DNA of 16,830 nucleotides, taken from Patescibacteria group bacterium. Its GTDB lineage: Bacteria; Patescibacteriota; Patescibacteriia; Patescibacteriales; UBA12465. The notes below the pieces were generated by a model. It was given only the letters and a program-made list of their open reading frames with translations, was not told the DNA's origin and made no database searches. Positions 6,320 to 13,429 of this stretch are shown piece by piece. Numbering within the stretch: the first letter of the stretch is position 1; each line of letters starts with the position of its first letter. The translations under genes were made by a program, and so were the position numbers. Location of the stretch: contig JAIPIE010000009.1 of NCBI GenBank assembly GCA_021734825.1, positions 1-16,830 on the forward strand, in the 5' to 3' direction.

Positions 6320-7708
6320 ATGAAGCATTATTTTTTACAAATCAAAAATTTTTTACTTTTTAGTCGCGTTGAAGCTGGTAAAAAAAGTCGAGCTCGCAAA
6401 TTACAAGGTCTCGCTTTAATCTCGGCTAGCGTCATGCTCCTATTAAATATAATTAGAATTTATGATTTTATTATTGATCCCCATAACAGTGGACTACCCT
6501 TGCACATCACCTTTATTATTTTGCTTTTATTCGTAGGAATTTGGCTTTTAAGTAAAAATGGAAAAATGACAAGTGGTGCCTGGCTTTTAATTATCGCCTA
6601 TTCTCTGCCAACCATTTTTTGTTTTTATACTTGGGGCACCGATTTACCGGCTGCCATTTTGTTAAGCGTTTTAATAGTGATGTTGGCAGGTTTATTTTTA
6701 GGATCAAAGACGGCTGTCATAATTGCTGCCTTTTACAGTTTATTAATACTAAGTCTCTCTTATTTACAAATTGCTTTAATTTTACCAGTCTCTACTGATT
6801 GGCGGCTACAAGCGCCTCAGTTTGCTGACACCATTTCCTATGTTTTAATTTTCAGCATGATTTTTCTGCTTGCTTGGATTATTGTCCGTGAAAATCATCG
6901 AACTCTAGCCGCCCTGGCTGTCTCCAAAGAAGAGCTACAAAAAGAGCGCGATCAATTGGAAATTACAGTTACCCGCCGCACTCAGGAAATCATAGATATT
7001 AAAAAAGAAAAATTAGAACAATTACACAGTCTTGCCAGCCTCGGCCAACTTTCTGGCGGAATTTTTCATGATATCGTGAACCCGTTAACAATTGTAGGCT
7101 TAAATCTAGAACAGATGAAAGCAGAGGCTGTTTTTGATATTAATAATTCTCAAGATAGATTACAGCAAGCTCTAAACGCTACCAAAAGAATTAAAGATTT
7201 AATTGATAGCACTAATAATCGTTTACGTCGCTTCCACCGGCAACAATCTTTCTCCGCTCGCACCGAGATTGAAGAAATAATCAAAATTATGTTAACAAAA
7301 GCTAAAGCGCACATGATTTCAATCAATTTACTAAGCGAAGTTAATGTGAATATTTGTGGCGATAAAAGTCGTTTTGGTCAGGTAATCATGAATTTGCTCA
7401 GTAATGCCATTGAATCTTGTATGAAGAGTCACAACACAAATAAAGAGATTTTGATTAATCTCAAATCGAATAATAATAAATCAAACTTGATTATAGAAGT
7501 ATCTGACAACGGTACCGGCATAGCTCAGAAGCACCTCTCTCATATTTTTCAACCTTTTTTCAGCACCAAAGAAGAAGATGGTAAAAACCTTGGCTTAGGA
7601 CTAAGTGTAGTTAAAGAAATTGTTGAACAAGATTTTAAGGGCCAAATTACAGTTGCCAGTCAACAAAACTACGGCAGTAAATTTATCTTAAATATCCCCA
7701 TATGTTAA
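6320..7708 (+). CDS. Sensor histidine kinase with six transmembrane segments
   Basis: Membrane sensor kinase of 462 residues. Six hydrophobic helices fall at about 28-48, 61-78, 86-104, 110-128, 131-155 and 172-190, joined by short loops, so there is no large extracellular sensor domain. Sensing is likely within the membrane or of a small or lipophilic ligand. A coiled coil (about 195-235) leads to the dimerisation box LSGGIFHDIVNPL with phosphoacceptor H250. The ATP-binding domain has an N box NLLSNAIES (358-366), G1 DNGTGI (from D396), F box FQPFFSTKEEDG and G2 GLGLS (425-429). The core is complete and should be active. The H box resembles the HEINNPL class, not the HPK7 class of ComP. Its stop overlaps the start of the prenyl-synthase-like gene, so the two are translationally coupled. 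The regulator at 5420 is the likely partner. Confidence 0.93.
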   Translation: MKHYFLQIKNFLLFSRVEAGKKSRARKLQGLALISASVMLLLNIIRIYDFIIDPHNSGLPLHITFIILLLFVGIWLLSKNGKMTSGAWLLIIAYSLPTIFCFYTWGTDLPAAILLSVLIVMLAGLFLGSKTAVIIAAFYSLLILSLSYLQIALILPVSTDWRLQAPQFADTISYVLIFSMIFLLAWIIVRENHRTLAALAVSKEELQKERDQLEITVTRRTQEIIDIKKEKLEQLHSLASLGQLSGGIFHDIVNPLTIVGLNLEQMKAEAVFDINNSQDRLQQALNATKRIKDLIDSTNNRLRRFHRQQSFSARTEIEEIIKIMLTKAKAHMISINLLSEVNVNICGDKSRFGQVIMNLLSNAIESCMKSHNTNKEILINLKSNNNKSNLIIEVSDNGTGIAQKHLSHIFQPFFSTKEEDGKNLGLGLSVVKEIVEQDFKGQITVASQQNYGSKFILNIPIC

Positions 7709-8544
7709 GTCTAAAAGAACTACAGAAAATTCACGCTCTCGCCAAGCAATCTGAAAATTTATGGCCCAGGCCGCTAAGTTCGACCCTTAAAATTCATTGG
7801 CAGAAAACTCTTAACGACGACAGACATGGGCTTGTTTCATCACTTAGTATGACTATATTAAAAAGTGCCAACAAATCCAACAAAGATTTAATCACTATGG
7901 CCAATAGTTTAGGAGTGGCTGAATTATATTTTTGGACAGCCGCTAATTTAGAAGATGATTTAAGTGATGACGAGAAAACTCCTAAAAATTATCTACCGCT
8001 ACTAAGCTTCTGTCGTGATTTAGCCTGGAAATATATTTACCAAGCCCCCAATCTAAACATTAAGCAAGGGATGGATGCAGGAATACTATTGACTCATCAA
8101 TGTCACGCCCGTAACTTTAAAGAACTGAGTTTCATAAATAAGACGCCTAAAGAGGCTCTCAGCGCAGCTGATAAATCAATCTTCCTACTTATTGGTCCAA
8201 TGATACTAATTGGCCAATTAAACTGGTCACAAAATGATCAAAATAACTTTCTGCAAGCTGGTAAATATTTTCTAGCTGCCAAGCAACTCGCTGACGATGT
8301 CTATGACTACCGAGAAGATTGGCATACGGGTCATCGTAGCTTTGCCCACTACGGCCTTAAAAAACTACCAAACACCCAAGAATTACCAACCTACTTTCAG
8401 AAACAAGCCAATAATATTTTATCTCTTTGTCTAAAATCAAGAAAACAATTAAAAAAAGTCATAGCTTTGAAAAGCCATGACTGCTTTGACAGTCAATTAA
8501 ATATTTTGGAAACTAATTGTCAGCTTGCCCTGTCCAAATTATAG
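7702..8544 (+). CDS. Class-I isoprenyl diphosphate synthase-like protein (ComQ-like by context)
   Basis: All-helical protein of 280 residues resembling trans-isoprenyl diphosphate synthases. The first Asp-rich motif is DDLSD (85-89, in NLEDDLSDDEK) and the second is DDVYD (198-202, in QLADDVYDYREDW). Both are complete DDxxD motifs for Mg-diphosphate binding. Between them, a helix with HQCHARNFKEL (from 132) takes the place of the family's GQ..DL, and K158 lies before a hydrophobic helix at the usual Lys position. The N-terminal GKxxRP motif for isopentenyl diphosphate is not seen, which argues against an ordinary chain-elongating enzyme and fits a divergent prenyltransferase such as ComQ. Its ATG lies inside the last codons of the kinase (7-base overlap). 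Alternatives are a lipid or carotenoid precursor enzyme or a terpene-synthase-like protein. Peptide prenylation is an inference from context. Confidence 0.75.
   Translation: MLSLKELQKIHALAKQSENLWPRPLSSTLKIHWQKTLNDDRHGLVSSLSMTILKSANKSNKDLITMANSLGVAELYFWTAANLEDDLSDDEKTPKNYLPLLSFCRDLAWKYIYQAPNLNIKQGMDAGILLTHQCHARNFKELSFINKTPKEALSAADKSIFLLIGPMILIGQLNWSQNDQNNFLQAGKYFLAAKQLADDVYDYREDWHTGHRSFAHYGLKKLPNTQELPTYFQKQANNILSLCLKSRKQLKKVIALKSHDCFDSQLNILETNCQLALSKL
8451..8482 (-). terminator. Minus-strand terminator of the CapA gene, inside the prenyl-synthase gene
   Basis: The arms AGTCATAGCTTT (8457-8468) and AAAGCCATGACT (8471-8482) pair over 12 positions with one mismatch and a tight loop. On the minus strand they are followed by a run of seven T (complement of 8451-8457), a good intrinsic terminator about 30 bases past the CapA stop. 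On the plus strand the same bases encode part of the C-terminus of the prenyl-synthase-like protein (VIALKSHD). Confidence 0.75.
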
Positions 8545-9643
8545 AATCGGTTCTAGGTAAGTTATAAAGCTGCCAGAAATCATTAATTTTCTTTTCATCA
8601 GTAATCACTTGTGCCTGACCATAATCACTAATACTCAAAGGTATAAATTCTGCCTGACCAGATAAATCATCTTTAAAACTAAGCTGAACAAGTAAGCCAT
8701 GGCTCGTAGCGGACGACCACATTTGATCAAAAATTAAATTACCCAATGAATAAAAAATCGGTTTACCTTTATAAATCTCCCAACTTTGTGGCCAATGCGG
8801 ATGATGACCAACAACAAGGTCAGCTCCACTATCAATAGCCGCGTGAGCAAATTCAAGCTGTTGAGCATTTGGCTTAACTGTATACTCTGCCCCAGCGTGC
8901 ATTATAATTACTATTATATCTGCCTGTGTTCTTAAACGTTCAATATCCTTTTTCAACTCACCTATATCCATACGAGCAATGCCGGGGCGAGTTTCTGTAG
9001 CGATACTATTATCACTTGGGTAAGCATAAGACAAAAAGGCAACTCGCCAATTATCACGCATAATAATTGTACCCGCATGAGCATCTTCAAAATTTATCCC
9101 AGCACCAACAGAAACAATATTATTCGATTGAAGAACATCAAATGTATCCAACAAACCCTGCTTACCCATATTCATCATGTGATTATTAGCTAGAGAAAGT
9201 ACGTCCACGCCAGCACTAACCAAAGAGGCTACTGATTTAGGGTTGGCCTTAAAACTAAAAGAGCCACTTGGAACCTCATAATTAGCATCTATCAAAAAAG
9301 GGGATTCGAGATTAAATACCGTTATATCAGCTCTAGCGGTAGTGCTAGCTATATTCCTAAAAGGCCAAAGATAATCATTATAGGCATACATTTTCGCGTT
9401 AACCGTACGAGATAACATTACATCGCCGCCGAATAATAAAATTATATCCTCTATTGGCACTGATATTGGAAAATTATTTCCTCTCAAAAAAACTTCTTCT
9501 TGTTTAGAGTTTCGATCAAAAGACATCAAGGCAGATAAGTCCTCCCCACCTAAATAAAAAACAGACCATAAGAATATACCAAAAATACTTAACACAAAAG
9601 CGCTTGTTATAAATAAATAAATTTTCAGATTTGACCAAGACAT
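8513..9643 (-). CDS. CapA/PgsA-family metallophosphoesterase-like protein, membrane anchored
   Basis: Protein of 376 residues with an N-terminal transmembrane anchor (about 7-31) and an extracytoplasmic CapA-type domain (about 65-330). Conserved calcineurin-like metal-site motifs appear in order: FGGDVMLSR, FNLESPF, LANNHMMNMG, IIMHAGAEY and VVGHHPHWPQ, then FYSLGNLIFDQ, which is typical of CapA. The family is linked to poly-gamma-glutamate synthesis (CapA/PgsA) but is also widespread alone as an uncharacterised cell-surface hydrolase. No capB or capC lies in this window, so polyglutamate synthesis cannot be inferred. It is convergent with the prenyl-synthase-like gene, the coding ends overlapping by 32 bases, and divergent from the VIT-like gene across 41 AT-rich bases. 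Confidence 0.9.
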   Translation of the reverse strand: MSWSNLKIYLFITSAFVLSIFGIFLWSVFYLGGEDLSALMSFDRNSKQEEVFLRGNNFPISVPIEDIILLFGGDVMLSRTVNAKMYAYNDYLWPFRNIASTTARADITVFNLESPFLIDANYEVPSGSFSFKANPKSVASLVSAGVDVLSLANNHMMNMGKQGLLDTFDVLQSNNIVSVGAGINFEDAHAGTIIMRDNWRVAFLSYAYPSDNSIATETRPGIARMDIGELKKDIERLRTQADIIVIIMHAGAEYTVKPNAQQLEFAHAAIDSGADLVVGHHPHWPQSWEIYKGKPIFYSLGNLIFDQMWSSATSHGLLVQLSFKDDLSGQAEFIPLSISDYGQAQVITDEKKINDFWQLYNLPRTDSIIWTGQADN

Positions 9644-9684
9644 AATAAAAATTTGATGATATAATAATTATATAATTTTATTAT
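9644..9684. promoter_or_regulatory. Divergent AT-rich promoter region (CapA / VIT-like)
   Basis: These 41 bases between two divergent genes contain only three G or C bases. TATAAT boxes occur on the plus strand at 9660-9665 and 9671-9676 and on the minus strand at 9667-9672. No -35 at good spacing is visible for either direction, so which box is used is unclear. Confidence 0.4.
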
Positions 9685-10161
9685 ATGAATAAAGCTATTT
9701 TGTCCGGATTAGGCTTCGGTCTAACCTCTGCTGTTATCACAACCCTAGGCCTAATGATTGGACTCAATGCCTCTACTGGCTCCAAGCTTGCTGTTATCGG
9801 CGGCATTTTAACAATTGCTGTGGCTGATGCTTTTGCTGATGCTCTCGGCGTACATGTATCAAAAGAAACCGAAGAAGGCGCGATTGCCAAGGAGGTTTGG
9901 GCCGCCACTGGCTTTACCTTTTTATTCAAATTTATTTTTGCGCTTACTTTCTTAATCCCTATATTACTACTGTCTTTAAACACGGCAATTATTGTCAGCA
10001 TTATCTGGGGCTTAGGTATTTTGAGCATTCTTAGTTTTTGGCTAGCAAAGAGTCAAGGCCAAAGTCGCTTAGAAAGCTTAGGAGAACATCTCGGCGTCGC
10101 TATTGTTGTTTTAATACTTTCTAATAGTCTTGGACATTATATCTCCCACTATTTTAACTAA
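9685..10161 (+). CDS. Small VIT1/CCC1-family-like membrane protein
   Basis: Integral membrane protein of 158 residues with about five hydrophobic helices. The opening stretch GLTSAVITTLGLMIGL followed by GGILTIAVADAFADALGVHVSKETEEG matches the first two helices of VIT1/CCC1 Fe/Mn vacuolar-type transporters, including the small-residue-rich second helix and the acidic end. Typical bacterial VIT members have about 230-250 residues with a cytoplasmic metal-binding helical insert between helices 2 and 3. Here that insert is cut to about 20 residues (SKETEEGAIAKEVW). The metal-transport role is therefore uncertain. The gene ends just before a bidirectional terminator, and is otherwise isolated, divergent from the CapA gene. 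No Shine-Dalgarno sequence is seen. Confidence 0.8.
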   Translation: MNKAILSGLGFGLTSAVITTLGLMIGLNASTGSKLAVIGGILTIAVADAFADALGVHVSKETEEGAIAKEVWAATGFTFLFKFIFALTFLIPILLLSLNTAIIVSIIWGLGILSILSFWLAKSQGQSRLESLGEHLGVAIVVLILSNSLGHYISHYFN

Positions 10162-10201
10162 TCATTTTTAAAGCTTAAAAAATAAAGCATACAAATATTT
10201 A

Positions 10202-10230
10202 AAAAATAGCCTTATTATAAGGCTATTTTT
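10202..10230. terminator. Bidirectional intrinsic terminator
   Basis: A perfect inverted repeat: 14-base arms (10202-10215 and 10217-10230) around a single central base, core ATAGCCTTAT, flanked by A-runs on the left and T-runs on the right, so it works in both directions. It terminates the VIT-like gene (plus) and the five-gene operon (minus). The last codons and stop of the U32 gene lie inside the stem. Confidence 0.92.
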
Positions 10231-11480
10231 GGTATTTTCCGTCGTAAAACGCTTAGCGGTGACCAATCCTGTTCACAAGTTATAATTAATTCCTGCTCAC
10301 CGCCACCACCATGAGCCTCAGTAATAAGTTCTTGTGTTTTTTCGTCCTTCATTTCCAATTTACTAAGACTAGCGAGCTTATAACCAGGCCCTATAATTTC
10401 CACCTCATCTTCAGCCAATAAAGTATTATGAACTTTAATTTTTAAAGCAAATTTATCTCCCAGAGCTCGGGAAGAAATAACTTGTCCGCAGAATTCCCAC
10501 TCCGAAGAAGGAAAATTGCCTTCATAATTTTGTAAATTATCCTCACCTTTAAACATAAAGCCCTCCGTATAGCCGCGATGATTTAATTTTAATTCAAGTT
10601 CTGTACGTAGGTAGTGCAATTCTTTTTTTATGTCCTCCTTATTCTTATTAGTAAAAATTAAATCAATCGCCCGGCGATAGGCCCCCACAACATTCGCCAA
10701 ATAATACACACTTTTGGCCCGACCCTCAATCTTAAAAGCATCGATTCCGGCCACCATAATTTCTGGTAAGCGTTCAATTAAGCAAAGGTCCTTGGAATTT
10801 AATAAATAGGAGCCGTGATTATCTTCTTCAATCGTTAATGATTTCTTATGACCAAGCGGCTTAATTTCATATTCCCAGCGACAAGGTTGGGCACAATCGC
10901 CTTGATTAGCACTACGACCAATGAAATAATCAGATAAAAAACAGCGACCAGAATAAGAGCTGCACAAGGCCCCATGCACAAAAACTTCAATCTCCGTATC
11001 ACCTGCGCTTCTTTTTATTAAAGCAATATCTTTTAAGGATAATTCACGTGAGAGAATTAAGCGCTTGAAGCCTTGATTTGCCCAAAAAGAAGCGGAGGCA
11101 CTATTAGTACAATTCGCTTGCGTACTCAGGCTCAATTTTACCTCCGGCCAAATCTCTTTAACAATACTAGCCACTCCTGGGTCAGCAATAAAAATGGCAT
11201 CCGGTCCAATTTCTTTCAATATTTTTACATGCTCTTTGATGTCAGCCAAAATATCTTCATGCGCTAAAATATTTAAAGTTACATATACCTTCTTCCCCAT
11301 TTTATGTGCGTATTTTATACCATCGGCTATATCTTCAAGAGAAAAATCATTAACACGCGTACGTAGAGAAAAGTCAGGAATACCACAATAAACCGCGTCA
11401 GCTCCATGAGCTAAAGCGGTTTTTAATTTTTCCAAATTTCCGGCCGGAGCCAGTAGTTCCGGCTTTTTCTTGTATATCAT
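10215..11480 (-). CDS. Peptidase U32-family protein, TrhP (YegQ)-like
   Basis: Protein of 421 residues. It begins with the U32 pattern PELLAPAGNLEKLKTAL and AHGADAVYCG and carries the family signature EVFVHGALCSSYSGRC (about 165-180), then SDYFIGRSANQGDCAQPC. Family studies show several U32 proteins are not proteases but iron-sulfur proteins that hydroxylate RNA or quinone rings. C173, C180, C196 or C200, and C233 fit the four-Cys cluster spacing. Length and a C-terminal beta domain (about 330-415) fit TrhP (YegQ), which makes 5-hydroxyuridine at tRNA position 34, better than RlhA (longer) or UbiU/UbiV (shorter). It is the last gene of the operon, 3 bases after the preceding gene. Its pairing with a surface-protein and ABC operon looks incidental. 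The substrate is inferred. Confidence 0.85.
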   Translation of the reverse strand: MIYKKKPELLAPAGNLEKLKTALAHGADAVYCGIPDFSLRTRVNDFSLEDIADGIKYAHKMGKKVYVTLNILAHEDILADIKEHVKILKEIGPDAIFIADPGVASIVKEIWPEVKLSLSTQANCTNSASASFWANQGFKRLILSRELSLKDIALIKRSAGDTEIEVFVHGALCSSYSGRCFLSDYFIGRSANQGDCAQPCRWEYEIKPLGHKKSLTIEEDNHGSYLLNSKDLCLIERLPEIMVAGIDAFKIEGRAKSVYYLANVVGAYRRAIDLIFTNKNKEDIKKELHYLRTELELKLNHRGYTEGFMFKGEDNLQNYEGNFPSSEWEFCGQVISSRALGDKFALKIKVHNTLLAEDEVEIIGPGYKLASLSKLEMKDEKTQELITEAHGGGGEQELIITCEQDWSPLSVLRRKIPKIAL

Positions 11481-11483
11481 AAA

Positions 11484-12218
11484 TTAATTGCTTGCATTCA
11501 AAGCTTGATTCTGCGAAATATAGCCACACCGAAACTTTACATTCAAGCTATCAGAAACTGGCACCAATAAAGAAGCCGCATTTACTTTCATTTCTTTATA
11601 TCTAAAATCTAGAGTACAGACCATATTGTTAAGATAATAACCTCTAAGCCCGCCAGAAATACCATTAATAATATTTTCATTACTCGCTTGCAAATTGATT
11701 TCTAAGTATCTCTGCAAAGACTCTAATTTATTCATACTCATCTCCTGGGCAACGTAAATCTCCCCATAGACATTCGTATCCTCGATGAGATCATGTTCAT
11801 TCGATAAATTCCAAACAAAATTTTCACGACCGAGGTCATTAAATGTAACATTCATAGAACTCTCCATGCGAGCAATTAAGGCATTAATTTCATCAGCACA
11901 AAAAGCATCAGCAGAATCCAAACACTGCTTACTTGATTCACACCAAAAAGATGTAACTGACCGAGTACACTCCTGCTTACTTTTGATTTCTTCTTTTTTA
12001 GCGTTCTTGTCAGGGATTAAGACAGATGTGCGAGTAAAATAATAAACACTAACAATAAGTAATAAAATTAGAGCGGAAATAAAGTATAGTCTTTTGCTAA
12101 ACATTTTTGATAAAAAATCTAATTGTCGCTTATAGTTACGTAAGTTCCAGCTTGATCTTTTCGAATTAAACACTCTACTAAGAGAAGACCTGGATTTGCG
12201 TCTCAAAAAATTATTCAT
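11484..12218 (-). CDS. Hypothetical membrane-anchored protein with extracellular Cys cluster
   Basis: No family recognised. The 244 residues comprise a very basic cytoplasmic N-terminus (1-43, rich in Arg, Lys and Ser), one transmembrane helix (about 44-61, LYFISALILLLIVSVYYF) and an extracytoplasmic domain. Just after the membrane comes a compact Cys group (C84, C93, C99, C107, around WCESSKQCLDSADAFC). Two further Cys lie near the C-terminus (in NNMVCTLDF and KFRCGYI). Six Cys outside the membrane suggests disulfides. The remaining domain (about 115-240) looks mixed alpha/beta, with an N-glycan-irrelevant but Asn-rich composition. It sits between an ABC permease and a U32 protein with gaps of 4 and 3 bases, so it is co-transcribed. 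It could be an accessory subunit of the transporter; this rests on position only. Confidence 0.75.
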   Translation of the reverse strand: MNNFLRRKSRSSLSRVFNSKRSSWNLRNYKRQLDFLSKMFSKRLYFISALILLLIVSVYYFTRTSVLIPDKNAKKEEIKSKQECTRSVTSFWCESSKQCLDSADAFCADEINALIARMESSMNVTFNDLGRENFVWNLSNEHDLIEDTNVYGEIYVAQEMSMNKLESLQRYLEINLQASNENIINGISGGLRGYYLNNMVCTLDFRYKEMKVNAASLLVPVSDSLNVKFRCGYISQNQALNASN

Positions 12219-12222
12219 AAGA

Positions 12223-13428
12223 TTATTTATAACGTAAAGCTAATAAAGGATTCAATCTAGAAGCTTTAATTGAGGGAAATATTCCAGTCAATAAACCAAT
12301 GAGCGTAGAAAATACTATAATAAAGTAAATAAACCATGAAGGGTAATAAAACAAACTCAAAGATTGACCACCAAAAGTATTGGCCAAAAGATTTATACCC
12401 ATATTAACTAAAAGCCCACCAATATAACCAATAATAACACCGCCAATTCCTCCAAGCAAGCCCATTATCAAGGATTCAGTTAAAAACATAATCTTGATAT
12501 CTCTTTTAGTAATCCCGATGGCTCGCATAATGCCGATTTCGTTAATTCTTTCCAATAAAGTGATGGTCATTGTATTAATCATACCAATCGACGACACCAA
12601 AAGAGCAATCAAACCAAAAATAGCTAAAATTAATTGTACGACCTGAAATATTTTATTCGTTTGATCAATAATATCAGACAAAGAAGAAACCAAAAAACCC
12701 TTACTAATAATTAAATTACGCACCTCCTCAACATATTTAGATTCAGAGACCTTAATTTTTAATTGGTCAAACTTATTTAAACGTAAGTCTTTGACTGACG
12801 AAGAGGGAAAGTATATATAATTAGCACTATCATCTTCAATGACTCCAATAACTTTATAAACGTTTGAAAGATCAGCAACCGTAATTTCTTCCGACCTGAC
12901 TGCGTTATATTCATCCGTTTTAGGAATAAAAAGAGAAATTTTTGCGTTGTGATTAATAATATCTTTAGGCTCAAGTCCAAATAAACTGGCACCAGCAGAA
13001 GAAATGATAATACCAAGTCCATCCTCACTAACAGCCTGACCAAAATCAACACTAAATCCACTTAAACGAAGGAAGTTGTCATCAATAATATTAGCCGCCG
13101 TACTGCCTGTAAAGCCATTAATTGATATCTGAGAACTTAAGTTAACCACAGGACTCACTAACTCAACGTGAGGAATTTTACTAATAGCGTCCACATCATT
13201 TTGAGTAATGGCAATAATTTCTGCAGCGCCCGGTGTGACATCTAAGCTAAGCAAAGAATCGGCAGTAGTAATGTTTCCTAAGACAATTTTTTGTAAACCA
13301 TAGCCGAGAGACACTAAAAACAAAACTGCGCCAATTCCAACACTAAGACCTAAGATGGTTAAAAAGGTTCGCATGGGACGAGTGCGAAACATTCTAGTGG
13401 ATAATGAAAGGATGTCTGTAATTTTCAT
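12223..13428 (-). CDS. MacB/FtsX-type ABC transporter permease
   Basis: Permease of 401 residues from the ATG at 13428 (MKITDILSLSTRMF...). A start 57 bases further upstream would lie inside the ATPase gene and adds residues unlike the family. Layout is MacB-like: an amphipathic N-terminus and first TM (about 20-45, TFLTILGLSVGIGAVLFLVS), an extracytoplasmic domain of about 220 residues (MacB_PCD type), then three C-terminal helices. These include the conserved FtsX stretch LLVSSIGMINTMTITLLER followed by EIGIMRAIG, the coupling region to the ATPase, and end with a glycine-rich TM pair and PSIKASRLNPLLALRYK. MacB-type proteins act as mechanotransmitters or exporters rather than classical importers. 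It starts 1 base after the ATPase stop and should form a homodimer with that ATPase. Cargo is unknown. Confidence 0.93.
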   Translation of the reverse strand: MKITDILSLSTRMFRTRPMRTFLTILGLSVGIGAVLFLVSLGYGLQKIVLGNITTADSLLSLDVTPGAAEIIAITQNDVDAISKIPHVELVSPVVNLSSQISINGFTGSTAANIIDDNFLRLSGFSVDFGQAVSEDGLGIIISSAGASLFGLEPKDIINHNAKISLFIPKTDEYNAVRSEEITVADLSNVYKVIGVIEDDSANYIYFPSSSVKDLRLNKFDQLKIKVSESKYVEEVRNLIISKGFLVSSLSDIIDQTNKIFQVVQLILAIFGLIALLVSSIGMINTMTITLLERINEIGIMRAIGITKRDIKIMFLTESLIMGLLGGIGGVIIGYIGGLLVNMGINLLANTFGGQSLSLFYYPSWFIYFIIVFSTLIGLLTGIFPSIKASRLNPLLALRYK

Positions 13429-13429
13429 A

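Noticed and set aside
5420..8544. Direct orthology to Bacillus comQXPA
   Set aside because: The regulator is OmpR type, not NarL type, the kinase H box is of another class, and the peptide lacks recognisable ComX leader sequence. Only functional analogy is proposed.
9681..10028. A 115-codon minus-strand frame opposite the VIT-like gene
   Set aside because: It is fully antisense to a gene with clear membrane-protein family features and has no protein-like features of its own.
10215..11480. UbiU/UbiV-type ubiquinone hydroxylase assignment for the U32 protein
   Set aside because: Length and C-terminal domain fit TrhP better and nothing in the window suggests quinone synthesis.
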